Assembly: GCF_003473485.1 (NCBI RefSeq)
Contig: NC_053044.1
Coordinates: 58,134,091-58,198,090, forward strand
Reading direction: 5' to 3'
Source of the DNA: Medicago truncatula
Taxonomy: Eukaryota > Streptophyta > Magnoliopsida > Fabales > Fabaceae
Length of the DNA: 64,000 nt
Shown here in pieces: positions 1 to 12,609 of this stretch. Within the stretch, counting starts at the first letter, position 1. Each line of letters starts with the position of its first letter. The notes below the pieces were generated by a model, which had not been told where the DNA came from, searched no databases, and saw only the letters and a list, made by a program, of their open reading frames with translations. The position numbers and the translations under genes are program-made.

Positions 1-660
1 AACCAAATGCTGTATATGTAAAATATTGTATATTCATAAAATAATTATTTAAAGTAATGAAGATGATATATTGGTTGAAGGAAAGGCAAACAGATTTTGG
101 AACCTAAAAAAGTAGGTATAGTGAAAATATCACGATAAATAAATCGTATGAGGAATCATGTAAAATAAAGTTCAAAGATAGGATATGAGCATAAACGAGT
201 TGAACCGTGTTGATTATTTAAAATTTGAGTTGTCTGAAGAAAACAAATGAATCTAAGGAAGGGTTAGGCTAACGTGTGCAAGCAAGAGAAATCTCGCACC
301 TTGCAATCGTCACTTGGTTAGAAGAATCCCTAACCAAATGACGAAGAATCTCTCACCATTTGGTTAGAAAAATTCCACGATACAATCGTCAATTGGTTAG
401 AGGAATTCCTTGCCAACTCATATACACAAATACAATTAGAGCACTAAGTTGTCAATTCATTCAATATATATATGTTTGCATATTTTAAAATAAAAGAATG
501 AAAAGAAAAAGCATTGTTCAAAAGGAAAAGAAAAACTAAAAAACGAAAGTAGGAAAGGAAATGGAATATTGGGGAAAAGTAAAAGGACTAGATTTGTGTC
601 TCTAAATTAATTTATTGTTGTTAATGACCACTTCATTTATGCATGCTTTTGATTCAAATC
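1..660. other. Intergenic, no gene seen
   Basis: No convincing coding region. Positions about 300-420 hold a small set of imperfect direct and inverted repeats built on a TTGGTTAGAAGAAT-like unit (near 316, 354 and 391), with related copies of CAATCGTCA about 76 bp apart. The origin of these repeats is not clear. The stretch just before the first gene has a TATATATT at 663-670 that could serve as a TATA box for the gene starting at 988. Confidence 0.5.
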
Positions 661-987
661 TCTATATATTAGAGTAACACAAAACCACCCATTTCCGAAA
701 AAAAGACCAAAACCTAAAGGAAATACATAACAAACAGAGAAACTCTATTCTCAGATTTTCACTTAGCCTCCAATTTTTTCATATTAAAAACATTCACTCA
801 ATTTCCATGCTTCTAAACCTAAATACTACTGCAGTGTCTATTATAGCTGCAGTTTCTCTATTGGTATATGTTTTCACATATATTTTATATGTGCACAAAT
901 TTTCAGTTCCCTTTATTTAAAAACATAACAGAGTAAGAAAACAAAAACAGAACCTGTTCTGTTTCATTGCTCTTTTATTAAGAAAAA

Positions 988-1788
988 ATGGGTACAATCA
1001 ATTTACACAAACACAAAGCAGAGAAATCCAACAAAGTTCAAAAACATCGTCATCTTAGAATGATTGCAAAAATTTTTCGGTATGCAGAGATGTGTGTTGT
1101 GTTGATTTTGATTTCAAGGCTTTCATTCCAACAACTACCATTGGCTTTGAAGAACTCAAGCGAATATTTTCGAGGTTTCGCGGTTAGTCCTGCTTTTGTT
1201 TTTCTTGTTGGAAACATCATCATCATCATACTCATTGCTCAATCTGGTCACTTCTCACAACATGATTCTGCAAAAAGAAGAAGTTCAGAACATGATCTTT
1301 ATCTCGAGTTTCTCAAGAATAGCAACATGTATCAGAAAATCCAAGGTTTTGATCAGAAAAAACCCAGCGTAAAAGTTGAGAGCAACGTAAAAGGTCGTAG
1401 AATAAACGATGGATGCATGGTGAAATTCTCTCAAAAAGAGAGTATAAAGAGTGAAGATGATAACAAAATGAAGTTGGAAGAGAAACAGGAGATAAAAACA
1501 GAGATGGGTTTGGAAGTGAAGGGATATAGGAGGTGTCAATCGGAAATTGAGTTGGTGAGGGGTGTGAATAGTGATGATGCGAAGGATCAAAGAGTGTTGC
1601 AAAGGTGTGAGAGTGATAATGATAAGAGTAAGAGGAAAAACATTGAAGTTGATAAAGAGAAAAAATGGAGTTTATATCCTGAAGATGGAATGAGCAGCGA
1701 CGAATTTCGTCGCACGGTGGAGGCATTCATTGCAAGACAACGGAAGCTACGAATAAATGAAGTACAAACCATATTTATTCCTAGCTAA
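988..1788 (+). CDS. DUF4408/DUF761-type membrane-anchored plant protein
   Basis: Single-exon gene for 266 residues of unknown biochemical function. The N-terminus is basic and is followed by two hydrophobic segments, about residues 34-50 and 67-86; the second (SPAFVFLVGNIIIIILIAQSG region) resembles the DUF4408 motif. The middle (about 100-230) is long, charged and rich in Lys/Glu, probably disordered. The C-terminus carries the conserved block SSDEFRRTVEAFIARQR, which is the signature seen at the end of DUF761 'cotton fibre' type proteins. The start is the first ATG after an in-frame AT-rich leader. By family resemblance it should sit in a membrane with the charged tail in the cytosol; this is inferred. 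No neighbour within several kb suggests a role. Confidence 0.8.
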   Translation: MGTINLHKHKAEKSNKVQKHRHLRMIAKIFRYAEMCVVLILISRLSFQQLPLALKNSSEYFRGFAVSPAFVFLVGNIIIIILIAQSGHFSQHDSAKRRSSEHDLYLEFLKNSNMYQKIQGFDQKKPSVKVESNVKGRRINDGCMVKFSQKESIKSEDDNKMKLEEKQEIKTEMGLEVKGYRRCQSEIELVRGVNSDDAKDQRVLQRCESDNDKSKRKNIEVDKEKKWSLYPEDGMSSDEFRRTVEAFIARQRKLRINEVQTIFIPS

Positions 1789-1849
1789 TCTGTGTATGTA
1801 ATTTGTTTGAAAATTGGATTGTAAACTAAGGTTAAACCTTTATGTGTCT

Positions 1850-3427
1850 TCTTCTGTTTAATGAACAAACAACTATGTGAATAAAGATTAGGGCAAGTGA
1901 GTGAATAAGTATTTGGATTATAAACATTTGAGTCTATTAATCTAATTTTGTTGGGTTTCTAGTTAGAAAACATGGTGGTGTTTTCCAATTTGGTTTTTAT
2001 GGTAGTGTTATGTGCTTCACGCAGAAATTTCGTGTCTCCTAGTACGTAAGATTTAATGTCTGTCTTACTGTGATGCGGTTCAACAACTTGTCACCATGGA
2101 AAATAATTAGTTAGGTTGCCTCAATGGGGAGAAGCTAAACACACTCTTATTTGGAATTTGGAATGGTGCTACACAAGCCAAAATACATTATTATGTTAAC
2201 TTTTTTTTGGCTCTAGGTCTAAATTTGATGTTTTAGCTTTTGCTTTTTATATCTTTGCTTTTAATTAGCTAGGAATTGTACAAGATTCTCAAGAGAAAAA
2301 AGATATTATGATAACTTTCCCTCTTTGATGAGCTTCAATTCAACAGTTAAAAATGGCTCAATCCACCTTCCTCTATGATTGAAAATTAAGTTAGGGAGGG
2401 GAGAAGGAAGTACTGGTACTCATGATTTCAGTTCAAATTAAAATTATAAGTTAGCATAGGAATGAAAAATTAAAACAAAAAATGTGAGTTGAAAGTAATT
2501 TACACCGAATAATATCAACATTTTCTGTAGCATTACCACTCTTTTTTCTTTGGTCGAATCAACATCACCACTCTAACAAAGAAACACGATAGCTTCACGG
2601 CCCATTACTTTTTGTTGGGAGTTCATATTAGCATTTAGCACTCTACTTTTTCCTAACACACCCCTGCAAGTTCATGTATATCTATTATCTATATATACAA
2701 TAATATTTAAAGGAAATAAAAGATTTTGGACTTCCTTAAAAAAAAAAAGATTTTGAACTATCTTTTTCATTAATGATAATTTGTTATTCAGAAGAATTGC
2801 AATTGCAAAGACGAGACCGCACAAGACTGGTTTGCTTATTGGCAGTCTAGTTTTGCATGATCTGTGCTTGTTTCCAACTCTGCATAAGCTGGCTGCCACA
2901 ACTCCAAACCTGCTAAGATATTTCAGTGGTGTGCTCCAAAACCTTCCTTTTCTTTGCGTCCAAATCCTACATTTTTCGGGAACAATATATAAAGTAAAAT
3001 ACTTCAATTTTCGAAGTGATAAGGTTTCAGGTCATTATACCTTCACTATATTGGACGGACGACAATGACGTCGCGCGTGTGATGATCATATTGAAGGCGT
3101 CATCACCCGTTTACAAAATCGTTATCCCAGGGCACATACCTTCACTATATAACCACTAGTGTTGCGTGTAAATTCTCCAATGTGGGGCATCTAGGAATTT
3201 TTCAATTCACATTCACACACATAGTTCCAACAAAGATGATTGGTGATATATAAAGACCCACATGTATCATCTTGTACGTACAACTCAATTGATAGCTGTG
3301 AGGACATTGATATGTATGAGTCGGAGTTCGAACTCCATTTTACACTTCTCCACACTTAAGGTGTGCGAACCTAGTCGTTATGCTATTTTGTAAAAAAGAA
3401 AAATGATACATACATTTTTTAAATTGA

Positions 3428-3429
<2 letters not shown>
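1850..3429. other. Intergenic, no gene seen
   Basis: AT-rich sequence after the DUF4408 gene. Short open frames on both strands around 2672-3068 overlap one another and show no domain or codon-like character, so I do not call them genes. Around 3320-3380 is a short tRNA-like stretch (GAGTTCGAACTCC, a box-B-like motif) that may be a SINE fragment. Confidence 0.4.

Positions 3430-3513
<84 letters not shown>
3430..3513. repeat. (TA)n-(GA)n compound microsatellite
   Basis: About 65 bp of uninterrupted TA dinucleotides followed directly by about 19 bp of GA dinucleotides. Confidence 0.97.
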
Positions 3514-5498
3514 TTAGGATCCGTTGACACTAAATCTCAACCTTCAATTGAATTTGATCCTACGGTTGAAATTAATTCACTCAAAGCACTACCATGTTGT
3601 CCTCTCTCTGGATATGTTTCTTGCTTCTTTCAGAAATTTCACTTTGCCCTAGTGCCTGTGTTTTTAACGGTGAAGAATTGGCTTCACCTCTCATGACATA
3701 TTCCTTTTAATACAATTTCGCTCTCTTTGATTTGTGCTCTCTCCATTACTCTTTTCATGTCCTTGCTCATATAAACATCTTATTGGTATAATATACAACA
3801 TAAACGTTACTGTTTCTATTTCATGGATTCTGGTATCTAGTTTTATTTTGATTATTAATTTTGCAGATGTCGAAGATTCAGATATTTGCAATTATGGAAC
3901 AATTAAAATATTGGCTTCAATTGGACCTATAAAATCAATTTGTGGTTTACGATAGAAAGTCATTAAATTTTGTGTAGAAAACCCTTTGTATTGAATTGAA
4001 TTGGATTGCTAGCCAATCTCGGTGTGCAGAGGAATCATGAATCACTATAATTGTTGTCTCTGAATAAAGAGGCAATTGTAAAATTGATATTAGAGAGAAG
4101 ACACATGCTTCAATGGAATTTTTAAAGGAAGCAAGCAACACACATATCAGGAGAGAGGGTACACGATGGGACTTTAGCAAAATAGTATAATACACCATGA
4201 GGTTCATGTTACTAAAATATTCATTCTGAAAAATAAATGAAAGTAAATTTTGATATTCTCTATAGACATTTGTTAGAATACACCACAATTTTTGTAAAAG
4301 AGTATTTTAATATGTGATAAACTTTTAGCAAGTGTATTAAAATTATCGAAGTTATAAAATAAGTTCGTATCCACGAGGATTGTGTTAATCTCAACTTAGC
4401 AATAAAGTTAATATCTAGGATGTGTAAATTTTATAAGTGCCGAGGCAGTAGGTTTGTGTGCAATAAAAAGTAAATAACAGAAAATAAAATGATTTGATAA
4501 TTGGATTAAAACAGATGATCAAGCGATTAGTTTTGATCAATCTCTTGACTCAAAAACCCTTTCCTAAGTTATAACCTTTTAATCTCTTAAACCGATTGAA
4601 TAACCGCCTTCCGCGATGTCAGAACGTTAATTCATATGTCATAATCCTTAATTTCCTATCTCTAGGTTCCTATATTGAATTAAACAGAATTACTATTTCA
4701 GGATTAAAAGCTAGGATTAGTAGCGATTCAATTCTTAAGATCAATTTATGTGATTCCTTCCAAAATCGTGATTCCTGTGCCAAAGCGTGAATGTGAATTT
4801 GTTTCACTGTTTCCGATTTTTATATGTGCCTCATGTGGACTCTTTTTTTAGAAACATTGCATGCATCTCCTTTTAGGTTACGTGACATAGGCCCATTAGT
4901 GCCTATCTCATCATTTTTATATTCATACCACCTATCAATTAAAACTCCTTGTGGCTCTTTTGTCTCACATATTCTTAAAATCGTGTCACGAAATAGACAT
5001 CGTGACACGTTTTAACCAATACCGAATGAACCTCATCCTATGCTTCAAATTGTGACATGTTTTTAACAATCGTGATACAATGCCCTCTTTTCAGTTTCTT
5101 CAGTTTTTTTTGCTTTTCTTGTTGCTTAAGCTTGCTTGTGAACTCAAAAGTATCATAAAAAGACTCTAAAAATAGTGAATGATTGACGATTATCAATATG
5201 TATTCTAATTAATTAAATGCACCATTTGTCAAACTATTTCTTGCAAGGTAGGTAGCATCACCTACGCAATACGTATGATAGATGGGGAACGTGACCTTAA
5301 CTTTTGAGAGAGAAATATTTTTGTGTTTAGATAATCGAAATAATAATAGGTATAGAGAACTTACACATATAAATGGAGAATTTGAAGTTTGAACTTCGAT
5401 CATGGTGTTGGGCAGTCGGCACAGGAATTACAACATTTTTTTTTCTTTCAGTTGAGTTAAAAAAAAAAACTTTTGATATATAGAGAAGAAATGCTATG
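3514..5498. other. Intergenic with possible retroelement remnant
   Basis: No gene seen. The part from about 4320 to 5100 is less AT-rich and includes a TCGTATCCACGAGGATTG-like phrase and several TCGTGTCACGA/TCGTGACACG palindrome-like motifs near 4983-5070. The same motif recurs at 8475-8675, so both are probably pieces of one dispersed repeat, perhaps the non-coding part of an LTR retrotransposon. No gag, pol or LTR pair is visible, so the class is a guess. Confidence 0.3.
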
Positions 5499-6880
5499 CA
5501 TGTAGTTTTTACGGCATTTTACATCGGTTGAAATCGACATTTCACATCGGGTACCAACCGATGTAACTAAGGGTGAGGTTGTATGTCATTCACTTTTCAC
5601 ATCGGGCGAAGAACCGTTGTGATATGTCTCAAACCACATCGGGCGCGAATTAACTGATTTGATATGTGAGGTAATAGTCTGAAAACATAGGATTTCACAT
5701 CGGTTTCACAAAGGCAGCCGATGTCACATAGGCTTAATTCACATCGGCAGTGAAAGAACTTGTGCACAGGTTATTTTTTAGCAAATGAATATTGAATGAT
5801 CAAAAACAAATTTATAATAATAAGCTATATGAATGATTTAAAACCATGTTATGAAAAATATATTACCATTCATTGCTGCTGTGATAGACTAGTTGGTGCA
5901 AAGGTTGTTTTAGTACAATTGAAGATTGAATTTCAGCAAAATCAGCTTATGACAATAAGCTACATGGATGAGCTTATGAAAATAGCTAAATCAGGTCTTA
6001 TAAGCAAAATATTTCCACTCATGTACTATAAATCCTCATAAAAATACCTATGCCATAAGACATAGCCAAATAAATTATTTAAAAAACATAACCAGAACAC
6101 ATGGTATCTTTCTTAACTAAAACATTAAGAGAATCACCAACAGCACAAAACAAAATAACAATGATAATTAAAAATGTACAAAATTGTATAAGATTCGTTA
6201 AAAATAATGACAATATATGGCTATAATTGTTGTGAAACTCCAATAAAAACGACTCACCTGTTTCAGAGAGCGATGGAGATCGACCTGGCGAGATTCGGTG
6301 AGTGAGTTAGCTAGAGAAAGCCAGAACGAGTGACTGAGAGGGAGATTCGCGATTCAAATCAACATTAAGTGAGCGATTCCGAATTAGAGGGAAATTTTTG
6401 AGCTGAAGGGAGATTCAAAACGATTTTTGAGATGAAAGGTGATTCAGATCGATTGAGAGGGAGACTGAGTAAATGATTCAGTTTGGGGGAAGATTGAGTG
6501 ATTGATTGAGTGAGTTTGGGGGAAGGGTTTGTGTGATTGAAGAATGAGTTTGTTGTTAGGGTTTTGTAGTGAAGAGAGAAAGGGTACGAGATTGTGAAAA
6601 GTGTGAAAGGGAAAGTGAAATTGTAGAAGTGAAAAAGGATTTTCCCTACAGGTGTAATGAGACTGATGTCAAATAAGGTTCATCAAAATTACAAACCTGC
6701 CACCGCGTTTTACTTTCTCTACAGGTTTAATTTCCAACGATGTGAAAAAGTTTTAGTGACTAATTTTCCCCTCAGGCATTTATTCCACCGATGTGAATAC
6801 CCCACCATTGTACCTTTCCCATCAGGTATTTTTCCACTGATGTGGAAATCCTGTTGTGAAATGTAAATTTTCTTGTAATG
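5499..6880. mobile_element. Degenerate CACTA-like non-autonomous transposon
   Basis: The right end reads TTTTCTTGTAATG, the complement of CATTACAAGAAAA, one base from the standard CACTACAAGAAAA end of plant CACTA (En/Spm) elements. The left end, CATGTAG... at 5499, aligns only loosely. Both subterminal regions carry many copies of ACATCGG or its complement CCGATGT: about eight between 5520 and 5750, and diverged inverted copies between 6740 and 6850. Dense subterminal repeats facing each other are typical of this superfamily. There is no transposase open frame and no clear 3-bp target duplication, so this is an old non-autonomous copy. Its exact left boundary is uncertain. Confidence 0.55.
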
Positions 6881-7349
6881 ACATGCAGTTGGTATACTAT
6901 ATTATTAGTATTTTTAAATGATTATTTTACCTTCTTTTTGAAAAGAAAAAAAAAAGTTAGGCACCAGAACGAGTCGAAATGCAGAATGTCATAAACTCAT
7001 AATCCTGGATTAGAGGAATCTCATAATAGTCTCTTATCTGTGTACAGATGTCTAGAAAGACGATACAAATTATAATTTTCACTCAACATACTTCACACTA
7101 ATAATTTATGAGCTTATCCTTTTTTTTTTTTTTGCAGAATGAGCTTGTCCCTTGATATATATATTTATATATCCACTCAAATTATAATATGAATAAACAT
7201 TCGGAATACCTAGATTTACTCAAAAAAAAAAAACAATAACAAACTTAAATTTAATCTAGAAATCAAGGGAGAAGCACAAAACCACAAAAAAAATAAAAAT
7301 AAAAATAAAAGAGAGAAGAGAAACAAACTAAGAAATATTTACCTAATTT

Positions 7350-7450
7350 CTCCAATCCACTATCAATGAGTTCTTTACAGAGAGATATAAAAGAGTTACA
7401 TAAATTAGTTTCAACAAGCTCACAAAGAACAAACACTAATTTCTACCATT
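7350..7450. repeat. Dispersed repeat, copy 1 (host of hAT insertion)
   Basis: The segment with CAATCCACTATCAATGAG and AGTTCTTTACAGAGAGAT matches 12645-12740 in the same order with about one mismatch in eight. The repeat seems to resume after the hAT element (8286 onward) and to run to about 8690, where four TCGTGTCACGAT-type motifs lie. It looks like a retroelement-derived sequence later interrupted by the hAT element; its class is not determined. Confidence 0.5.
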
Positions 7451-7467
7451 TTTTCAATCTCTCTAAT

Positions 7468-8285
7468 TAGGGGTGCGAATAGGCGAGGCCGCTCGTCAGG
7501 GGTCTATGGCCCGGCCTACTGAAAGTTTGGTCTGGCCTAACTCGTTTAATAAATAGGTCAAACATGAGTTTTTTAAAAAGTCTATTTATTTAAATGGGCT
7601 AGGTTTATGCTTATAAAAAAATTCTATCAGGCAGACCCATATATGAGTATATTACATTTCCCCACATTTATTATTTATATAGTAATACAAAAAATTAAAA
7701 AAAAATAACAGTTCCTTCAAATTCTCATATTAAGTTGATGATTTTTTTTATCACATTGAAGATTTTATGCTTTTTTTTCATGCTTATGTGTTAATTTTTT
7801 TTCTTCAGTTTCTTACCGTATAAAAGCTTGTTAAGTTATCATTAAATGCCCATATTGTTATTTGATTTGTGTAAACTTTTGAGGCTTAGTACTTATATGT
7901 CTAAAGTTAAGTATGGTTATCAGATTAAGTTTGAAATCCTTCTTGTTATCAGACATGATTATTCTTGAGTTTATATCCATCTATAAATTTTACGATTGTG
8001 TTTAATTAGTTTAATGTGTATTTGATTAATGTTTATCTCTACATTAAGTATGTTACACAAATTGAAAAGAGAGAAAAATGGATGAATGGACTCTGTTTGA
8101 AATTTGTAATACAAACTAGGCTTTTAGACAGGCTAATAGGTCAGGCCAGACATTTAAAAAGGCCAGACCATGCTTAAAATAAAGCATTTGACAAGTAAAA
8201 GGCCAAGGCTTAGGCCTTAGTTGTTTCAACTAGGTCAGGCCTATTTAAGCAAAGGCCAACTCGGCCAGACTCATTCCCACCCCTA
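7468..8285. mobile_element. Non-autonomous hAT element with 8-bp target duplication
   Basis: Terminal inverted repeats TAGGGGTGCGAATAGG at the left and the complement of TAGGGGTGGGAATGAG at the right. These match the TAGGGGTG-type ends common in plant hAT elements. Flanking 8-mers TCTCTAAT (7460-7467) and TCTCCAAT (8286-8293) agree at seven of eight positions, the target-site length expected for hAT. The 818-bp interior has GGCC-rich subterminal repeats (GGCCTA, AGGCCAG and relatives) near both ends and no transposase frame. Confidence 0.8.
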
Positions 8286-9097
8286 TCTCCAATGAATAAG
8301 ACATTCAATGATATTCACTTATCCAATGTGTTTGCAAATGTTCCCAACACAAAAGAACCTCACCAAAGACTTTCAACCCTAAAGTTACCTCCTTTAATTT
8401 CTTAAGTTTCTTTCTCTTGAAGATCTACCTCAAAAGTGAACAATGAAGGTTTATTTAGTACCCAAAAACACTCAAAATCGTGTCACGATTGGCAGAGCTG
8501 TGTCACGATAAGTCTCGTACACAATACAATACTACATTCTTAACCGAAAATCGTGTCGTGTCTGTCAAAATCGTGTGACGGTTTTCCTTCCAGTAAATAC
8601 TTTGCACAAAACACTTGCACCCAAAACATCGTGGGTGAAAAATCGTGTCACGATATGAAAATCGTGTCACGATTGTTAATTTCAAAATGTTCACAATTTT
8701 GAGTCATGCCACAACAATTAATAGTAGGTGAAAAATGTAGTTGACGAAGGTTGTTTCAAAGTTATGTATAGTTCTAATAGAAAACAATGTGGCTACAGTA
8801 ATTGAAGTGGTGGTTGATGTTAATCAAAGATTTGAGTGGTGATCAGAGTGGATGTTGACGATGATAAAGTGGTGGTCGAAGTAATGACATATGGTGTACA
8901 TCAGTGGTTGTCGTGGTGGATGGTGATAGTTAGAGTGGTAGTGCGTAAAACAAAATAAAAAAAAAATTAATACTTATATAGTTATGTGATTTTGGAATTT
9001 AAATGAAAACTACTTTTAAATCAAATAAAATATCAATTCAACCTATTTTACCTGAATATATTTTGATTTCAAATTTAGCTTTAAATAATAAAACTAA

Positions 9098-10336
9098 GGT
9101 ACCGTTTGGCCCGGTTTTTTTTCAGCTTTTCTACGTTTTTAAGGAGAAGTTAGGCCAAACACAATATCAATAAAGTACCTTCGAAAAAAAGTATTTTTTT
9201 TAGAATGCATAAAATTGAATGGAATGAGCTTTAACCAAAAATTGTTGAATGCTACTTCAAAAAACTATTTCTCCCCAATTTATTTCACAAGCACCTCTCT
9301 CCACCTCCCGCCGGCAACCTTTTGTTTTATTTTTTCAATATGTTTTTTTCTTCCTTTTTTTTTTTAACCGGTACATTTAATTTTTTAATGAGGTTCCATT
9401 TAAGTTTATTATCTATTTTTTTAAGGAATTTTATTATCTTTTTATCAGTTATATATTAATTTCAATATCTTTTGATCATCACAACCTCGCAAATATTTGT
9501 ATTCACGATGTCAATGAATGACACCGAATATTTTTATTCCCTTTCTTCAACCACAGAAATACACACACACGTTAGCGTTTAGAATAATACTTTATGTTCC
9601 TCTTTCTGTTTTTTTTGTTATGCTAATGCGTATAATTTTTGTTAGTGTTGTGTAATGCGTATAATTATTTTTATAAAATTTTGATTTTAATTAAAAGTAC
9701 AAGTGTAGTTGCCTAAAAAAATTATACTTATATATAATTTACACATTTGTATTGTAACAAACTATGCATATCTTTTTCTTATTAAAAAAATTAAATATAT
9801 CTTTTTCAATGACACCAGCAATGTAACAAATATAATATTATATAATATAAATTCTTATCTTTTTGACCAACACTAAAAATATGGTATTCTTATAACAAAA
9901 TTTGTTATAGAGTATAATTGGAAAAGATATTGTACAAATTTGTATTCATGTTACACAAAATAAACGTCATTGAGTAAATATAATATTGGTAAAAATATAT
10001 CTTTTATATTTTAAACATTTTTTCCCTTCAAAAAATATTTTAGATATTTTTTTATTTATTATGTTAATTCATAATGAATTCAAAGTTTTTTTATTTATAG
10101 ACAATGCATAAATATATGCAAGGTCCCGGGTTCGAACCCCAGACACCACCAAAAAATAATAAATTTAAAATTTTGTACAATATTTTGCCAAACAGCTTTT
10201 AACTCAAAAATAACTTTAGAACTAAAAAAAAAAAATAAAGAAACCAAACAGCTTTAGCCTTTTTCTTAAAGAGCTTTATTTTAACTTTGTTTTAAAGTAG
10301 CTTTTAGACCGAAAAAAAACCTGGCCAAACGGTACC
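9098..10336. mobile_element. PIF/Harbinger-like non-autonomous element
   Basis: The ends are GGTACCGTTTGGCC at 9098 and the exact complement at 10336, continuing as imperfect inverted repeats through the poly-T/poly-A and AGCTTTT stretches. The flanking trinucleotide TAA occurs at 9095-9097 and 10337-10339. GGnnnnGTTTGG ends with a TAA/TTA duplication are diagnostic of PIF/Harbinger and Tourist-like elements. At 1239 bp it is long for a MITE. The inside contains a short tRNA-like phrase (GGGTTCGAACCCC near 10128) and, at about 9590-9850, sequence resembling the Helitron 5' region described at 31365. No transposase frame is visible. Confidence 0.75.
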
Positions 10337-12095
10337 TAATAACTTAGTTTTTGTTTGGCAATACCAATTTTCAAACTTGTACAAGAGATAGCTTATAAAT
10401 TCATATTATCAAAAAAGATTTGTTTATCAATAATTTTTTGTCACGAGCTTATGAATTTTCAAACTAGTAAATAAAAAAAAATAAAAAAAACTATCAATAA
10501 GTTCAAAAAATTAAAACTATCAATGTTTTTTGTCAATTTTACCTTGCTTATTTTAATTAAAAAATCAAATATTAATTAAAATACTCATTTGTATAATTTC
10601 ATTTTTTATTTTTTGTCATGATTGGAGTTTGAATCCTAAACCTTGCATATTTTATGCATTGTCTCAATCAGCTTAGTTAAGCTCATGAGACATTTATTTT
10701 TTTTGCTTTGATATAATTTCATATTTATTAGGTAATTCAGCCGCTATTTTTAATCAGAACTACAAATTCAATTCGCTAAATTGTAACCAAATTACCTTTT
10801 TTTTTTTTAAAGGAAAACATATAATTAACTTATTTACTATCATCAACTAACCAATAAACTATAACAGCATGGCCTTACAAATTAGAACCACAAGCCCTTA
10901 TTTGATTAAAATAATCAGTGGTTCGCTTCGTGGGAGCAAGTAGGTAGGTACGCTTAATAATCTATAGCAGTTGTATATTTTTTTTCCCCTAAAGTGAGCT
11001 GGTCAGAATTAATCAACTTTATCTATCTAATATAGAATTATTTGACAGCATTATGGTTTCGTAGTTGTTTGTATCTCCACTAAAAAATAATAACATTTTG
11101 CAAGGATGAACAAAGTTTGGTCTAAAATCGATTTAAAATCTTATCAAAAACTATAATTAAATAAAGATCAAGTCCACTTTCCTTTCTTATTTTTGGCACA
11201 GACATTCCTATTTTAAGAGATGCTTAAAATACATTACGTCACTTTCTTATTTTAAAATAAGGTAAATTATATTAGAGATCCTTTAAGTTTTACGATTGTA
11301 TCATATTGGTTTTTGAGCAAAGCAGATTCGTCTTTGAAATTGAACAAAGCATATTAATTGTTGAGAGAAGAACAACCGAATTCGTCCTTCAAATCGATTT
11401 TATCTTATTCGAGCAAAACATATTGATGGCTCGCATATTAACCACTTCCTATTTTTTGAGGAACCAAATTTTGTGTTTGTTTGATTCTGATTCGTAACAG
11501 CCAACTCATCATTTTTGTGACATCACTGTAACAGAAGGGTAATTTACACACGTTTGTAAACTTAAAAGACTGATATACGACAAAAAAAAAATTAAAAGAC
11601 TAATTGTTACAAATATCAAACTTAACATTTAAATAAAATTTTACACCATTTGTCACTTTTTTATGCAAATTATATTAGGTAAAATTTTACATTTTCCTTT
11701 TATGTTAAAATCTAAACTCTACTCTCTTGTTAATCATTTTGGTCCATTTAAGTATAATCAAACTTCTATAGCATATCTAGTTTCTAACCCTATAATATTA
11801 TAAATTATGAAGCAATACAGGATAAAATAAAAATCTAACACAAATCATTAAAGCTGGTAAAGTAGGTTGTTTAAAATTAAATTTGTATTCTAAAATCATA
11901 AGATTAATAATAAAATGTTCAAAGAAATATGTATATTTTAACATAAAAATAAAGGAGAGTGTAATTTAAACTCTTTTTTTTTTTTAAGAAATAAAGTGTA
12001 ATTTAATTTAATTTACTCTTGAAATAATTGTTCCAAAAGTAACAAGGTATTATTCTAAATTTCTTACGTAGTAATATCAGTATGCAAAGGAACTA
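10337..12095. other. Intergenic, no gene seen
   Basis: Very AT-rich. No coding region, no clear element ends. The short open frame at 11306-11497 has no recognisable domain. Confidence 0.5.
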
Positions 12096-12341
12096 CTCTT
12101 TTTTTCACCAAAATAAGTGTCACAGTTTGATGATATATACTACTCATATAACATACTTCAGTCATATATTTTTTCATTAAAATGAACGCAAATGTTAGTA
12201 TATAAAATGTTGAATTTGTCTCAAAAAATATTTTTAAAATATCAATATTTTATAATAGATAACTAAAGATATAAATAGTCAAAGTTGTGCATTGTCATAT
12301 ATGAAAGTTAAACGGTGACATTTATTTTGAGACAAATGAAG
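12096..12341. mobile_element. Stowaway-like MITE
   Basis: About 246 bp with imperfect inverted ends, centred on AAATAAGTGTCACAGTTT at the left and the complement of AAATAAATGTCACCGTTT at the right. TA dinucleotides flank both sides. The CTCCCTCC-type tip is degraded. Confidence 0.55.
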
Positions 12342-12609
12342 TAATATTTTATTAGTTAAACTTGATATGAATCACCATTTTGATCTTTTTTTACTTGACT
12401 ATTTTGGTCTATGAAATTATATAAGTCAGTACATTTCTTAAACCCCCAAATTAATTTCCAATGTTGTGAATTCGAGACTCAAAACTCGCAGCAATAAACG
12501 TTGATGTGTGGAGCAAGGGTCACTTGCAACCAATAACCAAAACAATTGCAAGCAATAATAACAATGCAAGGCAAAACCACATTTGAACCAAAGAACAACA
12601 AGATAAAAA

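Noticed and set aside
1285..1772. Minus-strand open frames of up to 137 codons
   Set aside because: They are antisense shadows of the DUF4408/DUF761 gene.
2672..3068. Overlapping open frames on both strands
   Set aside because: Mutually antisense, no domain, no splice partners, no family resemblance.
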